This document shows positions 1-8,189 of a stretch of DNA of 64,000 bases, piece after piece. The notes below the pieces were generated by a model. That model did no database searches and was not told the DNA's origin. It was given only the letters and a program-made list of their open reading frames with translations. A program made the position numbers and the translations under genes. Within the stretch, counting starts at the first letter, position 1. Each line of letters starts with the position of its first letter. Origin of the DNA: Pyrofollis japonicus (GTDB lineage: Archaea > Thermoproteota > Thermoprotei_A > Sulfolobales > Pyrodictiaceae); NCBI RefSeq assembly GCF_033097485.1, contig NZ_AP028634.1, forward strand, positions 701,126 through 765,125. Direction: 5' to 3'.

Positions 1-2
1 CG

Positions 3-224
3 CTGCTCTTCCTAGGCGGCTGGGCGCCCTTCAGCTCCCCGCTCTGGGGAAGCATATCCGTCTACGTCAAGTCTCTGCTAGTCATGCTGTTCTCGGTGTT
101 CCTCAGAACAGTCTATGGCAGGATGAGGCTAGACCATGCGATGAACTTGTTCTGGGCCAAGCTTTTCCCACTAGGCTTCGCGTCGCTCATAATAGCCGTC
201 ATAGCCCACGTGATCTACGCATAA
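3..224 (+). CDS. nuoH: NADH-quinone oxidoreductase subunit H, C-terminal part
   Basis: Only the last 73 codons are inside the window; the gene begins to the left. NuoH is the membrane subunit next to the quinone chamber of complex I-like enzymes. The visible part carries GGWAPF, a helix beginning VKSLLVMLFSVFLRT, and a final hydrophobic helix before the stop. The GG-W and V-K-S...F-RT pattern is typical of the last two helices of the family. It is followed after 25 bases by nuoI, so it is the first visible gene of the complex I operon. Confidence 0.85.
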   Translation: MLFLGGWAPFSSPLWGSISVYVKSLLVMLFSVFLRTVYGRMRLDHAMNLFWAKLFPLGFASLIIAVIAHVIYA

Positions 225-249
225 CCCTGTGCAAGGAGGTGCTCCCTGC

Positions 250-786
250 ATGGCGAGCGAGGAGGACAAGAGGAAAAGAAACGAGGATAGGGGCGATGAT
301 CATAGGCCCCGCATAAACCCCGTCCTAGCACACCTCGAGGCAATAGCCACTGGCCTGAAGTGGTTGTCGAAGCGCCCAATGACGCTCATGTATCCCGACG
401 TGGAGGAGAAGAGGCCGGAGTACTTCAGGGGATTCATAGTATTCAACTACGATAAGTGCATAGGCTGTAGCCTCTGCGCCCAGATATGCCCGCCCAGGGC
501 TATCCACATGTACCGTGTCCCCGGCGACAAGAGGATAAGGCCCGGCTACGACGCTGGACGCTGTATCCACTGCGGCCTCTGCACAGACATCTGCCCGACA
601 GACGCGCTGAGTGTGAGCCCGGTACACGACGAGGTATTCGAGACAGTTGAGAGCATGGACTTCGACCCTGTCGAGTGGCATCTTATCTCGCAGAAGCTTT
701 TGGAGGAGCACGCTAAGAGGAAGAGAAAGCTCGTCGTAGCACGCGTTGATGAGGAGGTGGGTCTGAGATATGAACCTGTCGAGTAA
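250..786 (+). CDS. nuoI: Complex I 4Fe-4S ferredoxin-like subunit
   Basis: This 178-residue protein carries two tetranuclear cluster motifs: C70, C73, C76, C80-P and C105, C108, C111, C115-P. Spacing and order match NuoI, the subunit that passes electrons toward the quinone site. A GTG at 229 would give a longer frame. The ATG at 250 is preferred because the ribosome site AAGGAGGTG (234-242) sits about 8 bases before it. The charged N-terminus (many K, R, D, E) is longer than in bacterial NuoI. The end overlaps nuoJ by 17 bases, which suggests translational coupling. Confidence 0.92.
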   Translation: MASEEDKRKRNEDRGDDHRPRINPVLAHLEAIATGLKWLSKRPMTLMYPDVEEKRPEYFRGFIVFNYDKCIGCSLCAQICPPRAIHMYRVPGDKRIRPGYDAGRCIHCGLCTDICPTDALSVSPVHDEVFETVESMDFDPVEWHLISQKLLEEHAKRKRKLVVARVDEEVGLRYEPVE

Positions 787-1276
787 TCTCCTCGTCGACT
801 CGGCTATTGTTGGCTCTTTAACCGTTCTAGCGCTATCCGCCATAGGCACTGTTGTGGCAAAGAGGACTATGAAGGCAGTATTCATGCTGGGCATTGCCGC
901 CCTCTCGGTGGCGGGGCTCATGGCCCTCATGGGGTACTCGTATCTGGCGGCATTCTACGTTGTAGTCTACGCTGGTACGACGATCACGCTGCTAGCGTTT
1001 ATAGTTATGATGCTCGGCGACCTATACGAAGAGGCGCCTAGGAAGCCCGACCTGCTCTTACTGTCTATAATCACTGCCGCGGCGCTCGGCGCACCTATAC
1101 TGTTCTATGCTTCCAGACACCCGGTGCCGAGCAGCGAGATAGTGAAGACCAAGTATGGGCTAGCGGATGCCGCTAGGTTCTTCACTGATTGCTGGCTCTG
1201 CACAATACTGATACTCGTCACCATTGCGGCCGTACTGATAGAGGCAGTGTCTATTGCGCGCAAGAGCCAGGCCTAG
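770..1276 (+). CDS. nuoJ: Complex I membrane subunit J
   Basis: This 168-residue hydrophobic protein has about five predicted membrane helices. The segment GYSYLAAFYVVVYAGTTITL matches the conserved helix of NuoJ/ND6, where a tyrosine and glycine form the pi-bulge. NuoJ belongs to the proton-conducting membrane arm. The ATG at 770 lies inside nuoI and is preceded by GAGGAGGTG, a good ribosome site. The region from about residue 90 to 140 is less hydrophobic than in bacterial homologues. The assignment rests on this helix and on gene order. Confidence 0.85.
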   Translation: MNLSSNLLVDSAIVGSLTVLALSAIGTVVAKRTMKAVFMLGIAALSVAGLMALMGYSYLAAFYVVVYAGTTITLLAFIVMMLGDLYEEAPRKPDLLLLSIITAAALGAPILFYASRHPVPSSEIVKTKYGLADAARFFTDCWLCTILILVTIAAVLIEAVSIARKSQA

Positions 1277-1327
1277 AGGGGTGTTAAAGTGGCGCACAAT
1301 TTTTTGAAGTTATGCCTGGGGCTATCC

Positions 1328-1348
1328 CTTTAAGCCCTCATATAATCC
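1328..1348 (+). promoter_or_regulatory. Candidate internal promoter before nuoK
   Basis: Two overlapping TATA-like elements, CCTTTAAGCC (1328-1337) and CATATAATCC (1339-1348), sit 35 to 55 bases before the nuoK start. This is the only gap above 80 bases within the nuo operon. They could drive a second transcript for nuoK-M-L-N. This is inference from base composition and spacing alone. Confidence 0.45.
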
Positions 1349-1382
1349 ATGCTTTAACAGCTTGGAGGAGAGGAGTAGGGTC

Positions 1383-1703
1383 TTGAACGGTGAGATACTG
1401 GCTGCACTAGTTTACACCGCGGCTGTTATCACAGGCTCCGCGGGGCTCTATGGGCTCCTAACCGCCCGGAGCCTCCTAAGGCTCCTCGTGTCGGCAGAGC
1501 TCTTGTTCAACACGATAGTCCTCATCGCGATATATATTGGCGCGGTATCGCCTTCTGCCGGCAGCAGCGGCTTCTACTCCGTCCTGCTAACAGTTATCGC
1601 CCTAACCATTGTCGAGATGGCTATCCTCCTCGCGATAGTTGTCCTGATTTATCGCACGAGGAAGACTCTCGCCGTGAGGGATCTTCGTGAGGCGAAGGGG
1701 TGA
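1383..1703 (+). CDS. nuoK: Complex I membrane subunit K
   Basis: NuoK is a small three-helix antiporter-like subunit of the membrane arm. The product has about 106 residues. The second helix carries LVSAELLFNTIVL, with the conserved glutamate of NuoK/ND4L, and the third carries IVEMAILLAIVVLIYR with a second glutamate. The frame is open from a TTG at 1362, but that codon overlaps the purine-rich ribosome site. The TTG at 1383, seven bases after AGGAG, is a better start. It is followed four bases later by nuoM. Confidence 0.87.
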   Translation: MNGEILAALVYTAAVITGSAGLYGLLTARSLLRLLVSAELLFNTIVLIAIYIGAVSPSAGSSGFYSVLLTVIALTIVEMAILLAIVVLIYRTRKTLAVRDLREAKG

Positions 1704-1706
1704 GCA

Positions 1707-3215
1707 GTGGTGCAGGAATACGTTCTCGGATCACCTATACTCTGGGCCTCGGTCCTCACACCCATAGCGGCTGGCCTGGTAAATGCCTCTGCCCGCAGAG
1801 GCTCCAAGGCGTTCCACACCTCGGTCGCTGCTGGCTCCTGGGCCGTTACCCTGGCACTGCTGCTACCGGTGCTCCACAAGGTTCTCGGAGAAAAAGTCGT
1901 GGCTATTGACCCCTGGTATGTTGATACTGGTAGCTTCGGGACCCTAGGGCTCTTCATGGACCCCGTGTCGGCCATAATGGCTCTGAGCGTGGCGCTGGTA
2001 AGCCTCATTGTCGCAGCCTACTCGGCGCCGTACATGGAGCACCGGTTCGAGGAGATGGGCTCGGGGAGCTTCTCCACCTACTTCTTCCTCTACCAGTTGT
2101 TCACAGCCGGCATGCTTGGCTCGGTCCTCGCCAGCAACGCTATACTGTTCTACCTGTTCCTGGAGCTGACGCTGATACCCAGCGCCCTCCTAATAGTACT
2201 CTACGGCTATGGTGATAGGTTCCGCGTAGGCCTAATCTACCTCATCTGGACCCATGTTGGAGCAGTATTGTTCGTCATCGGGCTATTCGTCGCAAACGTC
2301 TTCGACTTCTACGTGCCTGGCCACGGCTACGTGGTGGGCGTGAGCCATAGCTGGGCAGCGTTCCTCCTAGTGCTGATAGGTGCTAGCGTCAAGATGGCTA
2401 TGGGTGGGCTACACCTATGGCTTCCCTACGCGCACGCCGAGGCGCCGACACCGATATCGGCTCTCTTGTCCCCACTGCTCATCGGTATAGGCGGCTACGT
2501 GTTGCTGAGGGCGGGAATAGGGTTCTTCCCCGACCTCTGGCGTGCGGCGACGCCCTTCCTCTTCCTCTGGGCGGTTGCAACGATGCTCTACGGCGGCTTC
2601 CTGGTGCTGGCGCAGCGGGATATCAAGAGGCTGTTCGCCTACAGCAGTATATCGCAGATGGGGTACCTGATGCTTGGCCTCAGCATCGCCAACACTGAGG
2701 GCGAGGCGGGCGCGATACTCCACTACCTTACCCATGCGCTCGGCAAGGCGATCCTCTTCGGCGTCGCGGGCGTCTTCATAGTAGCCCTCGGCACCAGGGA
2801 CTTGAAGAAGATGGGTGGCTTGCTGGGAAAGATGCCCTATACCGGCGCATTGGCGCTCACAGGCTTCATGCTGATATCGGGGCTCCCGCCAACCATGGGT
2901 ATGTGGAGCGAGGTCTACCTCGTCTTCGGGTTCTCGAAGTGGGCTATGAGCTATGGTCTCTGGAGCTTCGTCTGCCTAACAATACTAGTGATGGCCGCTA
3001 TGACTCTCACCGTTATCTATAGCTTCACGACGTTCAAGAGGGTATTCTACGGGCCCCCGGGCCCCTTGTACGACGATGCCTCGGAGAAGCCTGCTAGGGG
3101 GCTCATAGCGTCTCTCCTCGTGCTCCTCGTACTGGCAATAGTTTTCTTCATATTCATGGGTTGGCTCGCCGACCCCTTGGCGCAGGGTCTTGGAAGCACA
3201 TATGCTCTGAGGTGA
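1707..3215 (+). CDS. nuoM: Complex I antiporter-like subunit M
   Basis: This 502-residue, roughly 14-helix protein is of the Mrp-antiporter/NuoM type. Conserved features include the helix 5 glutamate in FLELTLIPSALLIVLYG, the lysine and histidine in KMAMGGLHLWLPYAHAEAP, and a second lysine in YLTHALGKAILFGVAG. HAEAP(T)PISALLSPLLIGIGGY is the broken-helix signature of NuoM rather than NuoL or NuoN. It would pump protons in the membrane arm. Two adjacent GTG codons (1707, 1710) compete as start. It lies directly after nuoK and five bases before nuoL. Confidence 0.9.
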   Translation: MVQEYVLGSPILWASVLTPIAAGLVNASARRGSKAFHTSVAAGSWAVTLALLLPVLHKVLGEKVVAIDPWYVDTGSFGTLGLFMDPVSAIMALSVALVSLIVAAYSAPYMEHRFEEMGSGSFSTYFFLYQLFTAGMLGSVLASNAILFYLFLELTLIPSALLIVLYGYGDRFRVGLIYLIWTHVGAVLFVIGLFVANVFDFYVPGHGYVVGVSHSWAAFLLVLIGASVKMAMGGLHLWLPYAHAEAPTPISALLSPLLIGIGGYVLLRAGIGFFPDLWRAATPFLFLWAVATMLYGGFLVLAQRDIKRLFAYSSISQMGYLMLGLSIANTEGEAGAILHYLTHALGKAILFGVAGVFIVALGTRDLKKMGGLLGKMPYTGALALTGFMLISGLPPTMGMWSEVYLVFGFSKWAMSYGLWSFVCLTILVMAAMTLTVIYSFTTFKRVFYGPPGPLYDDASEKPARGLIASLLVLLVLAIVFFIFMGWLADPLAQGLGSTYALR

Positions 3216-3222
3216 TGGCTTG

Positions 3223-5175
3223 ATGGACGCGGCTACGTGGGCTCTGTGGAGCGTACTGACAAGCTACGTGTTCTCAGTCATAGCTCTACTGCTAGGCGCT
3301 CTCCACGCCAAGTGGAAGACGGTTGCGTGGACCAGTGTATCGGGCCTAGTGCTCTCAACGATATTTGCGTGGATGGCGCTCGCCTCGCCCGAGGGCGAGC
3401 TGACTTATCACTGGGTCAGGAGCCTCGGTGTCAACTTCTCGCTGCTAGGCGACAAGCTCGCAACGATAATGGGCGTGGTGGTTGCTACCCTCAGCCTCCT
3501 CATAGGAATCTATAGCGTCGAGTACATCGGGGAGTGGGGTGCGCCGCGCTACTGGTTCTTCTACACCTTCTTCGTCGCGAGCATGTTGCTGCTCGTCTAC
3601 GCCGGCGACATGATAACCATGTTCATTGGCTGGGAGGGTACTGGTCTCTCGAGCTGGGCGCTGATAGGCTTCTACTACGATGACCGCGAAGAGTTCTGGG
3701 TAGGCGATCCCGGCAGGAAGGCTTGGAAGGTCCCGATGTGGTTTACTCCGAGCCACAGCGGGCTGAGGGCCATAGTGTTTACGAGGCTCGGCGACATCGG
3801 CATGCTTATCGGCTTCGGAATGGTCTACGCCGTCACCGGCTCCACGAGCATAGCCGTGCTGAGGGACAACATCTACACCTTGTTCGCCGACCTGACGCTG
3901 CGAGGCCTAGCAGCCTACTGGCTACTACTGTTCTTCATGGGCGCGTTGGCGAAGAGTGCCCAGTTCCCGTTCCACGAGTGGCTCGTCACGGCGATGACCG
4001 GCCCGACCTCGGTCTCGGCGCTCATACACGCTGCGACGATGGTTAAGGCTGGCGTGTTCTATGCCCTCCGCTTCGCCCCGATACTGGCTGTCGGGTTGTT
4101 CGCACCGCTCGCGACCGGGGTCATCACTATGAAGGCTCTCGCGTGGCTAGCCCTCCTAACAGCGTTCGCCACTGCCACTATGGCGATCGTGGCCAGGGAG
4201 CTGAAGCTGATACTTGCCTACTCGACTGCTAGCCAGCTATCATACATGCTTGGCGCGGTCTTCGCCGCCACAGCTGTGGACGAGGCTGCGCTCGGCGACC
4301 TGGGTGGCTTCTCCCACCTGGTCTCGCACGCAGTGTTCAAGGCGGCGCTGTTCCTCGCTGCCGGCGCGATAATCCACGCAGTGCACAGCAGGTTCATAGA
4401 CGACATGGGTGATTTGAGGAAGTACATGCCGTGGACCTATCTGGCGACGCTGCTAGCTGGCCTAAGCCTGGCAGCGATACCGCCCTTCTCAGGGTGGTGG
4501 AGCAAGGACCTAGCCGTGCACGCTATGGGCGAGTATAGCTGGTGGCTTGCCTTCGGCGCCCTGGTAACCGCTGTGCTGACCGGCGCCTACACGATGAGGA
4601 TGATATACTACGTGTTCCACGCGCCCGCCACTCGGAAGCACGAGCACCTCCACGAGGCGCACCCCCTGATGCTCGGCCCCTACCTAGTACTAGGCCTAAC
4701 CGCCCTCGGCCTGGGCCTCGTCTGGCCGTGGGTTGAGCACCACATAGCGGAGGCCGTCGGGGCCGAGGCGCCTCACCTAACCGTTGGGGACGTGTTGCCG
4801 GGAACCATTGCCGCCGTGCTGGGCGCCTCCACTGTTGCACTGTACTTTGCCGGCGTGAGGCCGATGGAGTGGGTTAGGAGGAGCAAGTCTCTGCAGGTAC
4901 TATACAACTTCCTCTATGACCGCTGGTACGTGAACTCGGTGATATATAGGCTGATAGTGTATCCTGGCGCTAGGTTCGCCGAGTGGCTCCGCGACGGCGT
5001 CGAGAAGGGCTACGACATGCTCCTCCACGTCTCGACGCCTGCTGCGAGCACCGGGCTCGGGCAGCGGATACGGGGGCTGCAGAGCGGTGACCTGCAGCGA
5101 TACCTGGCGTACTTCTTCGCGGGTATACTTCTCGCTGCCCTGATCTCTGCCTTCGTGATTGTTTTAGCCGGGTGA
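3223..5175 (+). CDS. nuoL: Complex I antiporter-like subunit L
   Basis: This 651-residue protein is the largest subunit of the membrane arm. Family marks are FIGWEGTGLSSWALIGFYYD with the helix 5 glutamate, KSAQFPFHEWLVTAMTGPTS, and a lysine in SHAVFKAALFLAAGA. The C-terminus (after about residue 560) has a long amphipathic stretch and a final membrane helix, as expected for the NuoL lateral arm that clamps M and N. The ATG at 3223 is preferred over the TTG at 3220; GGTGATGG provides a ribosome site just upstream. Confidence 0.92.
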   Translation: MDAATWALWSVLTSYVFSVIALLLGALHAKWKTVAWTSVSGLVLSTIFAWMALASPEGELTYHWVRSLGVNFSLLGDKLATIMGVVVATLSLLIGIYSVEYIGEWGAPRYWFFYTFFVASMLLLVYAGDMITMFIGWEGTGLSSWALIGFYYDDREEFWVGDPGRKAWKVPMWFTPSHSGLRAIVFTRLGDIGMLIGFGMVYAVTGSTSIAVLRDNIYTLFADLTLRGLAAYWLLLFFMGALAKSAQFPFHEWLVTAMTGPTSVSALIHAATMVKAGVFYALRFAPILAVGLFAPLATGVITMKALAWLALLTAFATATMAIVARELKLILAYSTASQLSYMLGAVFAATAVDEAALGDLGGFSHLVSHAVFKAALFLAAGAIIHAVHSRFIDDMGDLRKYMPWTYLATLLAGLSLAAIPPFSGWWSKDLAVHAMGEYSWWLAFGALVTAVLTGAYTMRMIYYVFHAPATRKHEHLHEAHPLMLGPYLVLGLTALGLGLVWPWVEHHIAEAVGAEAPHLTVGDVLPGTIAAVLGASTVALYFAGVRPMEWVRRSKSLQVLYNFLYDRWYVNSVIYRLIVYPGARFAEWLRDGVEKGYDMLLHVSTPAASTGLGQRIRGLQSGDLQRYLAYFFAGILLAALISAFVIVLAG

Positions 5176-5213
5176 GAGGCCTAGAGGAGTTGAATAGGGA
5201 AGGGTGATGGCTC

Positions 5214-6641
5214 ATGGTCTCGGTGTATGAGGCTGGAATACTCGTAGCAGTAGCGTCCTACGGGTTCTCGGCGCTAGCCGCCCCCTTGTTCGGGAAGAGG
5301 TTCGCCAAGGCGGCGTTCTACGCCTCCTCGCTGCTAACACTGTTCACACTACTCTACATCGCGGCCGCGATGGGCTCAGAGCCATACGTGACTGTATTCA
5401 GCGGCGCAGTCGTCTTTGACAAGTACTCCTTGTTCCTAGTAACCATGGCTGTCACTGTCTTCCTGCTGGCCGGGCTGGGCGCGCACAGCGTGACCGAGTC
5501 TTGGGACGCGGGTGACGCGTTCTACGCGGTCCTCTCGCTGATAGCGCTGGGCCTGGTAGCTATAGGGTTCGCCCGGACAGTGTACCTGGCGTACACCGCT
5601 TGGATCATGGCCGCTGTCTCGGCGTACATACTTATAGCTATGAGGAAGAACGGTATCTCGGCAGAGACGGCTATAAAGTACGGCGTAACGGGCTCCGTGG
5701 CGACGATACTGTTGCTGCTCGGCGTCGTGCTCTACTACATAGTGCACGGAGACGTCTACATGGCGCCCGGCCTCCTCCAGACAGAAGCCGTATTCACGGT
5801 GCCAGTGGTGGCATTGGCAATAATCGCCGCCGGGTTCAAGATGGGGGTCGTCCCGTTCCACGCGTGGGCAGTAGACGTCTACGGCAACGCCCGCCCAGTA
5901 GCAGTGGCAGCGGCCTCGGCGCTGGCGAAGCTCATAGTAGCACTGCTCGTCATCAAGCTCTTGACGCCCTTCGCGCAGGGAGCACCCCAGACCCTGTTCT
6001 GGGTGGCGGCACTGCTCGCAGTACTCACAATGTTCTACGGCAACCTCGGAGGCGCAGCCGCGGTCAAGGACTCTCCGCAGAAGGCGCTCGCCTACAGCAG
6101 CGTGGGCCAGGCAGGCTACATAGTTGTCGGCTTCGCGACGCTAGCCTCGCTCGCAGGGATCAACACCAAGGCAGCGCTCGCGGGCATAGCGCTGCACACA
6201 GTCGCCTACGCGTTCTCCAAGCTAGCAAGCTTCCAGGTGCTTGACGCGGCCTGCGGAGACGAGCCCTGCAAGTGGGAGAGGCTACGCGGACTAGCCCACC
6301 GCAGCCCAGCAGCAGCAATAGCGATGACGATAGCACTTATGAACCTAATGGGGCTGCCCTTCACCCTCGGGTTCTGGAGCAAGCTATACCTACTAGTAGC
6401 AGCAGCATCTGCAAGCGCCTGGCTAGCCTTCCTAATGCTACTAAACTTCGCGATAGCAGCCTACTACTACGGCTACATGCTCTACCAGCTAGTACAGAAG
6501 CCGAGCCAAGAAACTCCAGCGATAAGGGACGACTACAGGGTATACGCGGCGCTCATAGCAGCACTAATCACGATAGCCCTCGCAGTACAGCCCTGGAAGA
6601 TCTACGGAATACCACTATACGGGTACACAACCCCACCCTAA
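5214..6641 (+). CDS. nuoN: Complex I antiporter-like subunit N
   Basis: This 475-residue polytopic protein belongs to the same antiporter family. GFKMGVVPFHAWAVDVYGNA holds the conserved lysine and histidine, and the following segment ALAKLIVALLVIKLL matches NuoN. It is the last gene of the operon, preceded by GGGTGATGG. A weak T-rich stretch (GTGTTTTTATCC, about 6652-6663) follows it and may act as terminator, or as TATA element for the next gene. No NADH-dehydrogenase module genes (E, F, G) appear downstream, which fits archaeal complexes that use another electron donor; the genes to the left are not visible. Confidence 0.9.
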   Translation: MVSVYEAGILVAVASYGFSALAAPLFGKRFAKAAFYASSLLTLFTLLYIAAAMGSEPYVTVFSGAVVFDKYSLFLVTMAVTVFLLAGLGAHSVTESWDAGDAFYAVLSLIALGLVAIGFARTVYLAYTAWIMAAVSAYILIAMRKNGISAETAIKYGVTGSVATILLLLGVVLYYIVHGDVYMAPGLLQTEAVFTVPVVALAIIAAGFKMGVVPFHAWAVDVYGNARPVAVAAASALAKLIVALLVIKLLTPFAQGAPQTLFWVAALLAVLTMFYGNLGGAAAVKDSPQKALAYSSVGQAGYIVVGFATLASLAGINTKAALAGIALHTVAYAFSKLASFQVLDAACGDEPCKWERLRGLAHRSPAAAIAMTIALMNLMGLPFTLGFWSKLYLLVAAASASAWLAFLMLLNFAIAAYYYGYMLYQLVQKPSQETPAIRDDYRVYAALIAALITIALAVQPWKIYGIPLYGYTTPP

Positions 6642-6779
6642 CCCCCAACCCAGTGTTTTTATCCCCAAGGAACATGCTCGTGCTCTCCCTCTTCCTCCTC
6701 GTCTCTAACCACTCGGTAACACTGATCACTGTTGAGGGTAGCAATCCTAATTGGCTCGTAGAGCCATGTTCTACTATGG

Positions 6780-7001
6780 GTGCAAAGAGTGTCTAAAGCT
6801 GTGAGGGTGAGATACGAGAAAGGCGTGCTCAAGCCCCTGGAGCCCATTGATCTCCGGGAAGGCGAGGAGGTGATTGCAGTACTCATCCCCATCGGTGAGA
6901 AGAGGAAGAGGATTCTGAGGAAGTACCGGGGCATACTGGGCAAGGCCTCAGAGGAGGAGATAGAGGAACTACTCGCCGAAGCAGAGTGGGAACCCCTATG
7001 A
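6780..7001 (+). CDS. DUF104-type antitoxin of a PIN toxin pair
   Basis: This protein of up to 73 residues contains AVRVRYEKGVLKPLEPIDLR followed by EGEEVIAVLI, the short beta-barrel signature of DUF104 (AF2212-like) antitoxins. The C-terminal half is helical and acidic and should wrap the toxin. Starts at 6780, 6789 and 6801 (all GTG) are possible; 6789 gives a length closer to the family. The stop overlaps the ATG of the PIN gene by four bases, the usual coupled order of antitoxin before toxin. The pair marks the left edge of the defence region. Confidence 0.8.
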   Translation: MQRVSKAVRVRYEKGVLKPLEPIDLREGEEVIAVLIPIGEKRKRILRKYRGILGKASEEEIEELLAEAEWEPL

Positions 7002-7456
7002 ACGGATACGTCTTCGTAGACTCCAATGTGTTTATCCAGCTCCTCTACGAGGGTGCCCGCGCTTCTGAGGCCGAGGACCTATTAGAGAAACACCCCTTGC
7101 TGGCGACCAGTATCGGCGTCGTAGACGAGGTGCTTCACTTCATTATAAGAAGGGAGGCGATGAACAAGTACGGGGTTAAGAGGGCATACGATCTAAGAAG
7201 GCTCATTAGAGACAAAGGGGTAGCGTTCGCCAAGGAGAGCCTAGCCAAGTTCTCCTCACTGCTAGAAGAATTGTATGTAAGGGTGGTGACGGACGCCGAG
7301 ACCCAGCCAAGCCAAATAATCAGCACCATGGACAAGTACAGGCTATCGCCAAGAGACGCAATCATAGCCCTAACGTGCAAGCACTACGGCATAGACACCA
7401 TCCTAACCTTCGACGAAGACTTCAAGCGAGTACCCTGGCTCCGAGCAACCCCCTAA
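6998..7456 (+). CDS. PIN-domain toxin (VapC-like ribonuclease)
   Basis: This 152-residue PIN-domain protein has the first acidic residue in YVFVDSNVFIQLLYEG, a conserved glutamate after it (VVDEVLHFII), and the C-terminal pair in LSPRDAIIALTCKHYGIDT and LTFDEDFKRV. Members cleave RNA with Mg2+ or Mn2+ held by these acids. A GTG at 6986 lies upstream, but the ATG at 6998 forms an ATGA overlap with the antitoxin stop and matches the family start. It is the toxin partner of the preceding DUF104 gene. Confidence 0.87.
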   Translation: MNGYVFVDSNVFIQLLYEGARASEAEDLLEKHPLLATSIGVVDEVLHFIIRREAMNKYGVKRAYDLRRLIRDKGVAFAKESLAKFSSLLEELYVRVVTDAETQPSQIISTMDKYRLSPRDAIIALTCKHYGIDTILTFDEDFKRVPWLRATP

Positions 7457-7560
7457 CACTACGGCAAAGAAACCAAGACCAGCAGGAGAACCAATACCCA
7501 TCCATGCCCGTGTTAGCAATTTTTGCCCCATAGCAAAAGCCTAGGAAAGGGAGGCACCTG

Positions 7561-7902
7561 GTGGACGAGTTGGGCGACGAGCTAATAGTACGCGTCAACA
7601 CCCAGGGCTACCGGCCCAGGATCCGCGCCTGCATACGCCACGTCCCCTGGCACTGCAGGATAAAAGACAACACAACTGTGAGCGACATATGCGTAGAATG
7701 GACAGCGGACAACAAGTCCCTAGAATACAACGCCCTCGACAACCTGGTGAGGAGCATAGCCTCATCTAAGCAGTGGAGCGCAGAAGAACTAATAGCAGAG
7801 CTCAAACAAGTCCTCGAACAAAAACTAGGCACACAGGTAACAGTAACAATGCGCTTCGAGGAGAAGAAAGACCTAGAAATAGAACTAACCCTAGGCAAGT
7901 AA
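7561..7902 (+). CDS. Small protein, possibly QueF-like T-fold
   Basis: This 113-residue protein is not confidently recognised. CRIKDNTTVSDICVEW, then SLEYNALDNLVRSI and a C-terminal beta pair VTVTMRFEEKKDLEIELTL, recall the small archaeal QueF-like amidinotransferase of archaeosine synthesis. That enzyme also has an essential cysteine, a short beta strand, one helix and a beta hairpin. This match is from memory and weak. The GTG start is preceded by GGGAGGCACCT. Composition resembles the GC-rich host genes, so it is probably not part of the AT-rich block that follows. Confidence 0.5.
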   Translation: MDELGDELIVRVNTQGYRPRIRACIRHVPWHCRIKDNTTVSDICVEWTADNKSLEYNALDNLVRSIASSKQWSAEELIAELKQVLEQKLGTQVTVTMRFEEKKDLEIELTLGK

Positions 7903-7933
7903 CAATATTAACCAACTTAATTAACCATTATAG

Positions 7934-8059
7934 CTATCTACAATTACGATCTCTTCTAATCAGCTCTGTGCTATCGTTAACCTTCTTTTCCCAACTAAGT
8001 TCGTTTTCTAACCTTGTAATAAGTTTCTTCAGTATAATTAGTCGGGTGTTCTTGTTCAA
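7934..8059 (-). CDS. 41-residue basic helical protein, unlisted micro-ORF
   Basis: A short frame on the minus strand starts with TTG at 8059 and ends at 7934. The ribosome site AAGGAGGTT (8077-8069) is nearly perfect and nine bases before the start. A palindromic TATA box CTTATATAAG lies at 8111-8120, about 50 bases upstream. The product begins MNKNTRLIILKKLITRLENE, a likely amphipathic basic helix, and ends in an arginine-rich tail. It shares the AT-rich composition of the ATPase gene upstream on the same strand, so both probably arrived together. It could be a small regulator or antitoxin; no family is recognised. Confidence 0.5.
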   Translation of the reverse strand: MNKNTRLIILKKLITRLENELSWEKKVNDSTELIRRDRNCR

Positions 8060-8110
8060 GATATATAGAACCTCCTTGTAAACAATATCCAAATAGCAAA
8101 CAAAATTCTT

Positions 8111-8120
8111 CTTATATAAG
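8111..8120 (-). promoter_or_regulatory. TATA box for the 41-residue ORF
   Basis: CTTATATAAG is a perfect ten-base palindrome matching the archaeal TATA consensus. Its distance to the strong ribosome site at 8077-8069 allows a leader of about 30 bases. Being symmetric it could also fire to the right, but nothing codes there on the plus strand. Confidence 0.5.
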
Positions 8121-8189
8121 GCTTTAAATGTCTTTTGAGCACAGCAAGCTTTAAGAGCCTCGCCAGAGTATGAGAGAGTTCTAATTTAT

